DNA from: Clostridium chrysemydis
GTDB lineage: Bacteria > Bacillota > Clostridia > Clostridiales > Clostridiaceae
Reading direction: 5' to 3'
Assembly (NCBI RefSeq): GCF_015234215.1
Contig: NZ_JADEKP010000011.1
Span: 1 to 64,000 of the forward strand
DNA length: 64,000 nucleotides
Shown piece after piece: positions 33,366-42,779 of the stretch; the first letter of the stretch is position 1; every line of letters begins with the position of its first letter. Under the pieces are notes generated by a model that worked only from the letters and a program-made list of their open reading frames with translations, did not search any database and was not told the DNA's origin. The position numbers were made by a program, and so were the translations under genes.

Positions 33366-34460
33366 ATGAAAAGATTAGGTATATCAGTATATCCAAACCA
33401 CTGCTCAATGGACAGAGTAGTTGAGTATATTGAACTTGCAGCTAAATATGGGTTCGAGAGGATATTTACATGTTTATTATCAGCAGAAGGAAAGTCAACA
33501 GAGGAAATAGTAGAAGAATTTAAAATTATGCTTGATGTAGCAAACAAGCATGGAATGGAAGTTATAGCAGATTTAGATCCTTCGGTTTTTAATAACTTAG
33601 GTGCAACTATCTATGATTTAAAGATGTTTAAGGATATGGGCTTAAGCGGAATAAGATTAGATATGGGATTTGCAGGAAATGAAGAGTCAATTATGACATT
33701 CAATAAGTATGGATTAAAAATTGAACTTAATGTAAGTAATGGAACTAAATATGTAGATAACATAATGTCATATAAGCCAAACTTAGAAAACTTATATGGT
33801 TGTCACAACTTCTATCCACATGTTTATACTGGGCTTGGATATGATCATTTCATAAAATGTAGCAAGCAATTTAAAGATTTAGGAATTAAAACTGCTGCAT
33901 TTGTTAATGCACCTTCAGCTGAGTTTGGACCTTGGCCTGTAAGTGAAGGGTTATGTACTCTTGAAGAACACAGAAATCTTCCAATAGACGTACAAGCTAA
34001 ACATCTATTTGCAACAGGATTAATTGATGATGTAATTATAGCTAATTGTTTTGCATCAGAAGAAGAGCTTAAAGCATTAAGCGAAGTAAATAAAGAAATG
34101 CTTGAACTTAGCATAGAATTTAATGACGAAGTTCCAGAACTTCAAAAGAAAATAGTTTTAGACGAGTTCCACTTTAATAGAGGAGATTGTTCAGACTATG
34201 TTATAAGATCAACTCAAAGTAGAGTTAAATATAAGGGTGAAGAATTCACACCTAATAACAACGAATTAGATATGGTTAAAGGGGATGTCTTGATAGAGTC
34301 AGATCTATATACAAGATATGCAGGGGAGTTACAATTAGCAAGAAAAGAAATGAAAAATAGTGGTAAGACAAACGTAGTAGGAAGAGTAGTAGAGGACGAA
34401 CTATTCTTAATCGACATGATAGAACCATGGCAAAAATTCGGATTTAAACTTAGAAAGTAA
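33366..34460 (+). CDS. MupG-family (DUF871) phospho-glycosidase
   Basis: TIM-barrel protein of the DUF871 family, of which staphylococcal MupG is a 6-phospho-N-acetylmuramidase. The start RLGISVYPNHCSMDRVVEYIELAAKYGFERIFTCLLS, the acidic VIADLDPSVF and the long ERGDCSDYVIRSTQSR-like C-terminal motif (NRGDCSDYVIRSTQSR) fit. Length is 364 aa. TTGGAGG lies upstream of the ATG. With an EIIB, a GH4 enzyme and a GlcNAc-type kinase, it suggests uptake and cleavage of a peptidoglycan or chitin disaccharide phosphate. Confidence 0.82.
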   Translation: MKRLGISVYPNHCSMDRVVEYIELAAKYGFERIFTCLLSAEGKSTEEIVEEFKIMLDVANKHGMEVIADLDPSVFNNLGATIYDLKMFKDMGLSGIRLDMGFAGNEESIMTFNKYGLKIELNVSNGTKYVDNIMSYKPNLENLYGCHNFYPHVYTGLGYDHFIKCSKQFKDLGIKTAAFVNAPSAEFGPWPVSEGLCTLEEHRNLPIDVQAKHLFATGLIDDVIIANCFASEEELKALSEVNKEMLELSIEFNDEVPELQKKIVLDEFHFNRGDCSDYVIRSTQSRVKYKGEEFTPNNNELDMVKGDVLIESDLYTRYAGELQLARKEMKNSGKTNVVGRVVEDELFLIDMIEPWQKFGFKLRK

Positions 34461-34479
34461 TTTTAATAGAAGATATTTT

Positions 34480-34510
34480 ATAGGCTGTGGGGTATGGGAC
34501 CATAGCCTAT
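34480..34510 (+). other. Intercistronic stem-loop
   Basis: ATAGGCTGTGG (34480-34490) pairs with CCATAGCCTAT (34500-34510), 11 bp with one G-T pair and no T run. It separates the MupG-like and GH4 genes and probably affects mRNA stability. Confidence 0.5.
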
Positions 34511-34562
34511 ACTAGCACAATTAGAAAAATTTACAGAAGGTATGTAAAGGAGCGTTTTTAAT

Positions 34563-35894
34563 ATGAAAAAAGAAGGAATTAAAATCGTAACTATTGGTGG
34601 AGGATCAAGTTATACTCCAGAATTAGTAGAAGGATTTATAAAAAGATATGATAAGCTACCAGTTAGGGAGCTTTGGCTAGTTGATATAGAAGAAGGAAAA
34701 CATAAACTTGAAATCGTAGGAAATTTAGCAAAAAGAATGGTTAAAAAAGCTGGAGTTCCTATGGAAATACATTTAACACTAGATAGAAGAGAAGCTTTAA
34801 AGGATGCAGATTTTGTAACTACTCAAATAAGAGTTGGTCTTTTAGATGCAAGAATTAAAGATGAGAGAATTCCTTTAAGTCACGGTGTTATAGGGCAAGA
34901 AACTAATGGTGCTGGAGGAATGTTTAAAGCATTAAGAACTATTCCAGTTATATTAGATATAGATAAAGATATGCAAGAACTATGTCCTAACGCATTTTTA
35001 ATAAACTTCTCAAACCCAGCAGGGATGGTAACAGAGGCTTTATTAAGATATGGTAAAAATAAAAAGGTAATAGGGCTTTGTAACGTACCAATAGGAATGG
35101 AAAAAGCAGCTGCAGATATGCTTGATGTTGATCATTCAAAAGTTAGATTTGATTTCTTTGGATTAAATCATATGGTATTTGGTAAAAACATTTACGTTGA
35201 TGGAGAAGATGTAACTGATAAAGTTATAGATTCTATAGCACAAGGTAAATTAGGTTCAATAGTTAAAAATGTTAAAGATTTTGGATGGGATGCAGATTTT
35301 ATAAAATCATTAGGAATGATGCCTTGTCCTTATCATAGATATTACTATCAAACTTCAGAAATGCTAGAAGATGAATTAAAAGAATTCTCTAAAGGCGAAA
35401 CTAGAGCAGAAGTAGTTAAAAGATTAGAAGATGACTTATTTGAATTATATAAAGATGAAAATCTTGATGTTAAACCACCTCAATTAGAAAAAAGAGGCGG
35501 TGCTTATTATTCAGATGCAGCTTGTAGATTAATTTATTCAATCTATAATGATTTAAAAGATATTCAACCAGTAGACGTTAGAAATAACGGAGCAATAACT
35601 GGAATAGATGATAATTCAGCTGTAGAAGTTTCTTGTGTAATCACAAAGGACGGTCCAAAACCTTTAGCTATGGGTAAATTACCTCTTGCTGTTAATGGAT
35701 TAGTTCAAACTATAAAATCATTCGAAATGCTTTGTGTAGAAGCTGCTGTTGAAGGAGATTATCATAAAGCTCTTATGGCATTATGCTTAAATCCTTTAAT
35801 ACCTTCTGAAAAGATGGCTAAGACTCTTTTAGATGAGCTTTTAGAAGCGCATAAAGATCACTTACCTCAATTCGCTTGGTATTTTGAAAAATAA
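34563..35894 (+). CDS. GH4-family 6-phospho-beta-glycosidase
   Basis: NAD- and metal-dependent glycosidase that acts on phosphorylated disaccharides. Visible are the NAD loop IVTIGGGSSYTPELVEG (9-25), DADFVTTQIRVG, the region GQETNGAGGMFKALRTIP, the metal-binding CNVPIGM and NHMVF. Length is 443 aa, normal for GH4 6-phospho-beta-glucosidases (CelF/LicH type). GGAGCG precedes the ATG. It is the last gene of the sigma-54 operon. Confidence 0.92.
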   Translation: MKKEGIKIVTIGGGSSYTPELVEGFIKRYDKLPVRELWLVDIEEGKHKLEIVGNLAKRMVKKAGVPMEIHLTLDRREALKDADFVTTQIRVGLLDARIKDERIPLSHGVIGQETNGAGGMFKALRTIPVILDIDKDMQELCPNAFLINFSNPAGMVTEALLRYGKNKKVIGLCNVPIGMEKAAADMLDVDHSKVRFDFFGLNHMVFGKNIYVDGEDVTDKVIDSIAQGKLGSIVKNVKDFGWDADFIKSLGMMPCPYHRYYYQTSEMLEDELKEFSKGETRAEVVKRLEDDLFELYKDENLDVKPPQLEKRGGAYYSDAACRLIYSIYNDLKDIQPVDVRNNGAITGIDDNSAVEVSCVITKDGPKPLAMGKLPLAVNGLVQTIKSFEMLCVEAAVEGDYHKALMALCLNPLIPSEKMAKTLLDELLEAHKDHLPQFAWYFEK

Positions 35895-35934
35895 AAAAGC
35901 TTAATAGATATATAAATATAAATTTTAATCACTT

Positions 35935-35977
35935 GAGCTAAATAGCATTTTTATGTTATTTAGCTCTTATTTTTTTT
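35935..35977 (+). terminator. Intrinsic terminator of the sugar operon
   Basis: GAGCTAAATA pairs with TATTTAGCTC, extended inward by GCAT/ATG(T), followed by TTATTTTTTTT. Confidence 0.85.
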
Positions 35978-36036
35978 AGTTGTAATATGTTATAATTATT
36001 CATTAGATATATGAAAATAATCTAGGAGGATATAAA

Positions 36037-36903
36037 ATGAGCGTAAAAATAATAACAGATAGTACAAGTTATATACCTAAGGAAATTAAAGAAGATTTAG
36101 ACATAGAAGTTGTATCTTTAAATGTAATTTTTGATGGGGAAAGCTACAGAGAAGTAGATATAAAAAATGAAGAATTTTATAAAAAGATGGAAGAGACAGG
36201 TGAAATACCTACTTCTTCACAGCCTGCTATTTCAGAAGTTTTAGAGATTTTCAAAAATAAAGTTTCTAATGGAGATAAGATAGTTGGAATATTTATGTCA
36301 AGTGAAATGAGTGGGACATACCAAACAGCAAATATGATAAAAGAGATGGTTTTAGAAGAGTATCCTGAAGCAGAAATTGAAATTATAGACTCTAGAACAA
36401 ACTGTATGCAGATGGGATATGGTGCTATAGTTGCTGCAAGAGAAGCAAAAAATGGAAAAGATATTCAGGATGTTGTTTTAAAAGCAAATGATACTCTAAG
36501 TAAGAGTAGATTCTTATTTTTACCTGAAACTTTAAAATACCTTAAAAAAGGTGGGAGAATAGGTGGAGCGCAGGCGCTTTTAGGAGGCTTATTAAAAATA
36601 ACTCCAATATTAACTGTTGAAGACGGTAAAACAACTATATATTCAAAAGTTAGAACTAAAAAAAGAGCAGTTGAAACAGTATCTAATAAAGTTATAGAAG
36701 ATATGTTAGAAAAGGGACTAGGTGAAATTACAATTCATCATATAAACTGCGAAGATGAAGGGATAGCTCTAAAACAAAACATAGAAGCTAAATTAAAAGA
36801 ACATGGATTAGAAACAAACGTATTAATAGAGTCAATTGGTCCTATAATAGGGCTTCATGTAGGCCCTGGAAGTATAGGAGTTGCATATTATACGAAAAAT
36901 TAA
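36037..36903 (+). CDS. DegV-family fatty-acid-binding protein
   Basis: Binds fatty acids in firmicutes, and some members are FakB subunits of fatty acid kinase. The N-terminus KIITDSTSYIPKE, the SSQPAISEV segment, SSEMSGTYQTA and the RIGGAQALLGGLLKITPIL signature identify the family. Length is 288 aa. CTAGGAGG precedes the ATG. It is 27 bp upstream of the MATE gene and may be co-transcribed with it. Confidence 0.93.
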   Translation: MSVKIITDSTSYIPKEIKEDLDIEVVSLNVIFDGESYREVDIKNEEFYKKMEETGEIPTSSQPAISEVLEIFKNKVSNGDKIVGIFMSSEMSGTYQTANMIKEMVLEEYPEAEIEIIDSRTNCMQMGYGAIVAAREAKNGKDIQDVVLKANDTLSKSRFLFLPETLKYLKKGGRIGGAQALLGGLLKITPILTVEDGKTTIYSKVRTKKRAVETVSNKVIEDMLEKGLGEITIHHINCEDEGIALKQNIEAKLKEHGLETNVLIESIGPIIGLHVGPGSIGVAYYTKN

Positions 36904-36930
36904 TAAAAGACTAGGGGGATATTTAAACTT

Positions 36931-38319
36931 ATGAAAATTAAAATGGAGAAAGCATTTTTAAATAAAGTGTTTTTTATAGCAATTCCAATTATAATTCAAA
37001 ACTTTATAACATCATCACTTAATATAATTGATACGATGATGATTGGAAAGCTTGGTGAAACAGAAATTGCATCTGTTGGGATAGCAAACCAATACTTTTT
37101 TTTACTTAATATAATTATAATGGGATTGTTTAGTGGTATAGGGATTTTTGTTTCTCAATATTATGGGAAGAGAGACATAAAAAGTATTAGAAAACTTGTA
37201 GGCGTTGGTATAGTATCAGCGCTTATAATAGGAATTATTTTTACGTTTTTTGCAAGGGTTATGCCAGAAGGTATAATCGGTTTATTTAATACAGATAGTA
37301 AAGTAATTAAATTAGGAACTGATTACCTTGTTATTGTAAGCTTAAGTTATGTATTCACTGCTATAAGTTTTAACTATAGCATTGCATCTAGATGCGTTGA
37401 AAAAACAGTTGTACCTATGATTGCAAGTTCAATAGCATTACTTACAAATACATTTTTAAACTGGGTTTTAATATTTGGTAATTTAGGTGCGCCAGAGATG
37501 GGAGTTAAAGGAGCTGCTTATGCAACTTTAGTAGCTAGAATATTAGAATTTTTAATTATGGTTTCTTATATTTATTATTCAAAGAGTCCACTAGCTGGAA
37601 ACTTAAAAGAGCTTTTAGCATTTGATTTTAAGTTTGTAAAAAGAATAATAAATACTGTTATACCAGTAGTATTAAACGAAGCATGCTGGGGATTTGGTTC
37701 TGTAATGTATAACGTTATTTATGGAAGAATAGGAACAGGGGCTATAGCGTCAGTTCAAATAGCAACAACTATAAACAATCTATTTATGGTAATAATATTT
37801 GGTGTTGGTAATGCAGCACTTGTTATGGTAGGAAACCAAGTAGGTAGAGGAGATAATAAAAAGGCTATGGAATATGGAAACAATTCTATACTCCTTGGCT
37901 GTTTAGTAGGGGCTGCAGTTGCAATATTACTTGCATTCTCAGCAAATGCTGTTGTTGGAATTTACGATGTTTCAGATCAGGTTAAAGATTGGGCTAAAGC
38001 TATACTTTATGTATCTTCACTTGTTATGATTATAAGAGTTTATAACATAATAGCTATAGTTGGAGTTTTAAGAGGTGGAGGAGATGCTAAAGTATCATTT
38101 GCTATAGAAGGTTTAACTATGTGGTGTATAGGAGTTCCTTTAGCTATCTTAGGAGCTTTCGTATTTAACTTACCTGTGTATTTAGTTTATGCTCTTTGCA
38201 CCTTTGAAGAAATAGTTAAGGGAATAGCATGTTTCTTTAGGATAAGGTCTAAAAAATGGATAAAGAATTTAGTTCACGATGAAAATGATATAGAAGAAGT
38301 AGTAAACTTGCAAGAATAA
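36931..38319 (+). CDS. MATE-family multidrug/cation antiporter
   Basis: Integral membrane exporter with about 12 hydrophobic segments in two related halves. The N-terminal FFIAIPIIIQNFITSSLNIIDTMMIGKLGETEIASVGIANQ is the usual MATE signature. Length is 462 aa. AGGGGGAT lies 12 bases before the ATG. Drug or substrate specificity cannot be judged from the sequence. Confidence 0.93.
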   Translation: MKIKMEKAFLNKVFFIAIPIIIQNFITSSLNIIDTMMIGKLGETEIASVGIANQYFFLLNIIIMGLFSGIGIFVSQYYGKRDIKSIRKLVGVGIVSALIIGIIFTFFARVMPEGIIGLFNTDSKVIKLGTDYLVIVSLSYVFTAISFNYSIASRCVEKTVVPMIASSIALLTNTFLNWVLIFGNLGAPEMGVKGAAYATLVARILEFLIMVSYIYYSKSPLAGNLKELLAFDFKFVKRIINTVIPVVLNEACWGFGSVMYNVIYGRIGTGAIASVQIATTINNLFMVIIFGVGNAALVMVGNQVGRGDNKKAMEYGNNSILLGCLVGAAVAILLAFSANAVVGIYDVSDQVKDWAKAILYVSSLVMIIRVYNIIAIVGVLRGGGDAKVSFAIEGLTMWCIGVPLAILGAFVFNLPVYLVYALCTFEEIVKGIACFFRIRSKKWIKNLVHDENDIEEVVNLQE

Positions 38320-38336
38320 CGGGGGATTTTTTAGGG

Positions 38337-39422
38337 ATGGAGAATTTTATCTTATATGTAGTAGCTATATGCTTTACTATTGGGGCTATAGATTATATTT
38401 TCTTAAATAAATTTAATTTAGGTGTGCATTTTGAAGAGGGCGTAAAAAATATGGGCCCTCTAGCCATATCTATGATAGGTATTATATCTTTAACTCCTAT
38501 AATAGTAGATCTTTTAAATAAGTATCTAGTTCCTTTAGCTTCAAAGCTTAATTTAGATCCCTCTATATTTACATCAAGCATAATAGCTGTAGATATGGGA
38601 GGGTTTAACATAGCACAAAGTATAAGCTTAAATGAGAGTATGGCTCAGTTTTCAGGGATTCTTATAGCATCTATTTTAGGATGTACATTAAGCTTTACCT
38701 TGCCACTTGCCTTAGGAATAGTAAAGAAAGAACATATGGAGTTTTTGACTATAGGTATGCTTTTTGGAATAATAACTATTCCAATTGGAATTATAATAGG
38801 TGGTTTAATGCTTAAAATACCTTTTAAAACTGTAATAATTAATACTGTTCCTATAATAATTTTATCTATAATAATTTGTTTTTTAATAGTATTTTTTAAG
38901 GATTTAGTATTAAAAGTATTTACCTTTATAGGAAGAGGAATAGTTACGTTAAGTATTATTGGGTTTATTTTTGTTGGGATAAAAAGCATAACAGGAATAG
39001 AAATTATAAAAGGACTTATGCCTTTAGATGAATCTATTAAAATAGTTGGTGGAATTGCTATTTTCTTAGGGGGAGCTTACGTTATGCTTCAAATCCTAAA
39101 AAATATTTTAAAGGGGCCTTTAGATAAAATAGGTAAAAGGTTTGGAGTTAATAATGATTCTATAGGAGCGTTTTTAGGAAGCTTTGCATCTGCTATAATA
39201 GTCTTTGTTAATTTTGATAAATTAGATAATAAGGGAAAGATTATATGTAGTGCATTTTCAGTAGGAGGTGCTTATTCTTTAGGAGGGCAGTTAGGCTTTG
39301 TTTCAGGAGAAGCTAAAGATATAATAGGGATATACATATTAGTTAAATTAATATGTGGATTTAGTGCTGTTATTTTAAGTATAATTTATATAAACAAAAC
39401 AGAAATATTACATAAGGGATGA
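38337..39422 (+). CDS. eutH: EutH-family ethanolamine transporter
   Basis: Membrane protein with about ten hydrophobic segments, resembling EutH: GVKNMGPLAISMIGIISLTPII, ASSIIAVDMGGFNIAQ-like (SIIAVDMGGFNIAQS) and the C-terminal SVGGAYSLGGQLGFVSGEAKD. EutH carries ethanolamine into cells. Length is 361 aa. The ATG follows GGGGGAT closely. No other ethanolamine-use gene is in the window, so it is an orphan copy; the supply of ethanolamine for lipid or wall modification is one alternative. Confidence 0.82.
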   Translation: MENFILYVVAICFTIGAIDYIFLNKFNLGVHFEEGVKNMGPLAISMIGIISLTPIIVDLLNKYLVPLASKLNLDPSIFTSSIIAVDMGGFNIAQSISLNESMAQFSGILIASILGCTLSFTLPLALGIVKKEHMEFLTIGMLFGIITIPIGIIIGGLMLKIPFKTVIINTVPIIILSIIICFLIVFFKDLVLKVFTFIGRGIVTLSIIGFIFVGIKSITGIEIIKGLMPLDESIKIVGGIAIFLGGAYVMLQILKNILKGPLDKIGKRFGVNNDSIGAFLGSFASAIIVFVNFDKLDNKGKIICSAFSVGGAYSLGGQLGFVSGEAKDIIGIYILVKLICGFSAVILSIIYINKTEILHKG

Positions 39423-39426
39423 TGTT

Positions 39427-40539
39427 ATGAGATTAAAATTAAAGGTCGTAATTACTATAATAGTATCTATAATAATTGGACTTCTTATTATATTTTTCTT
39501 TGATAAATATAATAAAAACACTTTATCTGGAGAACTTAATATTTTAGTAAATGATTCGAATTATGAATATATAAATAGCGTATCTGAAAAGTTTATGAAA
39601 GAAAATCCGAAGGTAAATATTAAGATAAATTCAATTAAGGATTCTAATTATGATAAAGAGTTAGAAAAAGATATATCAAAAGGAAAAACTAATGATATAT
39701 CCTTAGCTTACAGTGAAAAGATAGATGAATTTTTAAAAGAAAAAGTTGATCTTTTAGATTTTTCAGATGTAATTAAAACCTACAAAATGAATTTTTCAAA
39801 AAGGTCTCTTCAAGGAGTTTATAAAGAAAACTCATATAAAGGGGTTCCTTTTGAGGCTTATCCATTAGCTTTATATCTAAGAGAAGATTTACTAAAAGAA
39901 TATGGTTACTCGTTTGAAGATATAAAAACTTGGGATGAAATTATAGATATGGGGAAATATATCTACAAAAAAAGTTATGGTAAGGTAAAAGCTTTAAATG
40001 CTACAGGAAGTGATTATAAGTATCTAGAGATTTTAGTTTTTATGCAAAACTTAGAGAAGACTAACGATTTTAAAAAAGCAAAAGAAGATTCTAATAAATT
40101 TCTAGAAAAGCTAAAAAAAGATAATATTTTAAGCTTGAATGAAGAAACTGGATTTGTAGGTAGGATAAATTCTGTAGATGTAATAAACGAAATTGAAGGT
40201 TTAAGTGTTAAGTGCATGTGGACTGCAAATTCTGCACCTTCAAAAGAAATTTCAGGAAATAGATTTTTTGTTAGAAATGGATATAATCTTATAGCTTTTA
40301 ATAAAGATTATAAAAAGAATAATTTAGCTAAAGAATTCATTATCTATTTAACTAACGATACAGAAGATTCTTTAAAGTATACTTTAAAAGGAGATATTTT
40401 CTCAAGCTATATATATACTTACAGAAACTCTGAGATAGAAAAAGAAGTTAAAAATTTCTATAAAAAGAGCCCTTTCGTAATATTAAGTAATATATTAGAA
40501 AAGGCTCCAGAATTAAAAGAAATAAAAGAAACTAAATAA
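39427..40539 (+). CDS. Membrane-anchored extracellular solute-binding protein
   Basis: Resembles family 1 ABC sugar-binding proteins: a periplasmic-type fold with GELNILVNDSNYEYINSVSEKFMKENP near the start and YKGVPFEAYPLALYLREDLLKEYG in the middle. The N-terminus has one membrane segment (about 7-27) but no lipobox Cys, so it is anchored by the segment itself. Length is 370 aa. It begins four bases after eutH and no ABC permease or ATPase is adjacent, so it is an orphan. Its last 8 bases overlap the convergent glycosyltransferase gene. Confidence 0.78.
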   Translation: MRLKLKVVITIIVSIIIGLLIIFFFDKYNKNTLSGELNILVNDSNYEYINSVSEKFMKENPKVNIKINSIKDSNYDKELEKDISKGKTNDISLAYSEKIDEFLKEKVDLLDFSDVIKTYKMNFSKRSLQGVYKENSYKGVPFEAYPLALYLREDLLKEYGYSFEDIKTWDEIIDMGKYIYKKSYGKVKALNATGSDYKYLEILVFMQNLEKTNDFKKAKEDSNKFLEKLKKDNILSLNEETGFVGRINSVDVINEIEGLSVKCMWTANSAPSKEISGNRFFVRNGYNLIAFNKDYKKNNLAKEFIIYLTNDTEDSLKYTLKGDIFSSYIYTYRNSEIEKEVKNFYKKSPFVILSNILEKAPELKEIKETK

Positions 40540-41665
40540 TATCTAAACTCTTATATATTTCATTATAAGATGAGATAGTTTTATTTGCAGTTTGCCTCCA
40601 AGAAAATTGGAGGCTTCTTTTATATCCTTTTTCAGCTATATCTAGTCTTAAACTTTCATTTTCAACTATCTCAAAAATACTACTAGAAAGACTTAATATA
40701 TCGGAAGGTTCAATCAATATAGAAGAATCTTCTGTAACTTCTGGAATAGATGTAACGTTTGAAGTTATAACGGCAGTTTTACAGCTCATAGCTTCAAGAG
40801 GTGGTAAGCCAAAGCCTTCATAATATGAAGGGTATACAAAAGCAGTAGCACCACTATAAAGAGTAGGTAAGACCGTATCTTCTATATATCCAGTAAAGAT
40901 AATATCATCTATATTAAGAGATTCTACATATTTAAATAAGTTTAAGCCATCATCTTTTAAAGAGCCTACTATTAAAAGTTTCATCTTTTTACTAAAGCTA
41001 CCTTTAGCTTTTAAAAAGGCATCTATAAGGCCCTTTACATTTTTTCTAGAACTAAACCCGCCAACATATAAAAGATATGAAGTATCAAAATTAAACTTGT
41101 TTTGAATTATCTTTAGGCTTGCATCTTTAGGTAAAGGCTTATAAATTTCAGAGGTAGCTAAAGGAGTTACGAATATTTTATCCTCAGGATACCCTTTAAA
41201 AAACCTTAAGATATCTCTTTTAGAAAATTCAGAAACAGTAAGTATTCCAGAAGAATTTTCTATTATATTTGGCATGTCTCTAAGAAAGCGTTTTAAATAA
41301 CTAGGACCTACAGTTTGAGGCATTATATATGGAATTAAATCATGGATAGTAACTACATAATTTAAATTTTCGTATCCAAAGGGAAGTCCCATTCCATTTT
41401 GAGGTATGTGATATAAATCTATATCTTTAGAATTTAGTATCTCAGGTATATAAATATTTTCAAAAAATCTTCCATGTTTTCCAGATGACATAATAAAATC
41501 AGGATTTAAATTATTAAATTCTTCAATCATTTCACCTGTCCAAATTAAAGTATATTTATTATTCTTATCAAGGGTAAGTACTTCTTTTACTAGATTTTTA
41601 GTATAAGTGCCTATACCTGTTCCGCTGTGTAAATTAATACTTCTTGAATCAATTCCTATTTTCAT
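40532..41665 (-). CDS. GT4-family glycosyltransferase, spore-coat cluster
   Basis: GT-B fold glycosyltransferase: the start [26 protein letters not shown], a donor-binding region YVGGFSSRKNVKGLIDAF and [18 protein letters not shown] with the nucleotide-sugar Glu are typical. Length is 377 aa. AAGGAGTG precedes the ATG. It is divergent from a cotS-like gene and about 40% alike by eye to the second glycosyltransferase at 44564, suggesting duplication of a GT-CotS pair. Confidence 0.9.
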   Translation of the reverse strand: MKIGIDSRSINLHSGTGIGTYTKNLVKEVLTLDKNNKYTLIWTGEMIEEFNNLNPDFIMSSGKHGRFFENIYIPEILNSKDIDLYHIPQNGMGLPFGYENLNYVVTIHDLIPYIMPQTVGPSYLKRFLRDMPNIIENSSGILTVSEFSKRDILRFFKGYPEDKIFVTPLATSEIYKPLPKDASLKIIQNKFNFDTSYLLYVGGFSSRKNVKGLIDAFLKAKGSFSKKMKLLIVGSLKDDGLNLFKYVESLNIDDIIFTGYIEDTVLPTLYSGATAFVYPSYYEGFGLPPLEAMSCKTAVITSNVTSIPEVTEDSSILIEPSDILSLSSSIFEIVENESLRLDIAEKGYKRSLQFSWRQTANKTISSYNEIYKSLDII

Positions 41666-41730
41666 AAAGCACTCCTTATAATATCTATAATATAAAATAT
41701 TAAAGGTATTTAAATTTGTGATACAAAATC

Positions 41731-41757
41731 ACAAAAATTATATAAATTCATATAATA
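41731..41757 (+). promoter_or_regulatory. Candidate sigma-K promoter of the first cotS-like gene
   Basis: AC (41731-41732), 16 bases, then CATATAATA (41749-41757) fits the sigma-K pattern AC-N16-CATAnnnTA. The preceding bases AAAATCACA recur before yabG. The start codon lies 28 bases downstream. Confidence 0.6.
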
Positions 41758-41784
41758 AAAAGGAGAGATGCTAGGAGGTTTCTT

Positions 41785-42771
41785 ATGGAAAATTTTAAGA
41801 TAAAAAATATTATAGAGGATAATTATAATATAAAAGTAAACTCAGTAGAAAAAGTTAAAAATACTTATAAGATAAATGGTTTTGAGGGATACTGCTTAAA
41901 AGTTGTAAAGTATGATTTCCCTCATTTTTATTTTATCTATAGCGTTATAAGTCATATAGCTAATAATAATGGAAGAGTATTAGATTTTATAAAAACTAAA
42001 TCTAGCAAGGATTATATAAGATTTAGCGAAGGCTATGCTTATTTAACTCCATGGATCGAAAGTAGAAGTGCTAATTTTAATGACTTAGATGAAGTTAAAA
42101 ACATATCTAAAGAGATAGCGTATCTTCATAAGGCTAGTGAAGGGTTTGTTATTAAACCAGCTATGAGGCCTAGAGTTAATTGGTTCTCTTGGATAAATGT
42201 ATTTAAAACTAGAAAAGAAGAAATTTTAGATTTTGAAAAGAGGATAAATCAAAAAATTTCAAAAGATTATTTTGATAATCTTTATTTAGATAATATAGAT
42301 AGAGAATTATATTTAGCTGACCTCTCTATAGATGATTTAGAAAAGTCTAAGTATAAAGAAGTTATGAGTGAAGATTTAATGAGGCTTTGTGTTTGTCATC
42401 ATGATTTAGCGGATCATAATATTTTATTAGATAAAGATGAAAATGTAACTTTTATAGATTTTGATTATTGTATATTAGATAGTTATTTGCACGATTTAAG
42501 TTCATTTTTAGTAAGGGTTTTAAGGGTTAATAATTGGGATGAAAAAATAGCATATGAAATAATCAATTCATATAGTGAAATAAACTCTATAGATACAGAA
42601 AAATTAAATGTTATGAAGGGCTTTATAAGATATCCTCAAGGTTTTTGGCAGTTAGGGCTTCAAGCTTATTGGGAAAGGCAACCTTGGGAAAGTGAAAAGT
42701 TTAATAAAAGGTTAGAGAAATATATTATTGAAAGTAAATATAGAGAAAAGTTTATAGAAAAGTTTTATTAA
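41785..42771 (+). CDS. CotS-family spore coat protein (kinase-like fold)
   Basis: Aminoglycoside-phosphotransferase-like fold, as in CotS and YutH. The catalytic loop CVCHHDLADHNILL and metal motif FIDFDY (about residues 206-226) are intact, so phosphotransfer is possible. Length is 328 aa. CTAGGAGG lies upstream of the ATG, and a sigma-K-like promoter before that, in line with a mother-cell coat protein. It is the first of three related genes here, all paired with glycosyltransferases. Confidence 0.87.
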   Translation: MENFKIKNIIEDNYNIKVNSVEKVKNTYKINGFEGYCLKVVKYDFPHFYFIYSVISHIANNNGRVLDFIKTKSSKDYIRFSEGYAYLTPWIESRSANFNDLDEVKNISKEIAYLHKASEGFVIKPAMRPRVNWFSWINVFKTRKEEILDFEKRINQKISKDYFDNLYLDNIDRELYLADLSIDDLEKSKYKEVMSEDLMRLCVCHHDLADHNILLDKDENVTFIDFDYCILDSYLHDLSSFLVRVLRVNNWDEKIAYEIINSYSEINSIDTEKLNVMKGFIRYPQGFWQLGLQAYWERQPWESEKFNKRLEKYIIESKYREKFIEKFY

Positions 42772-42779
42772 ATGAAGGG

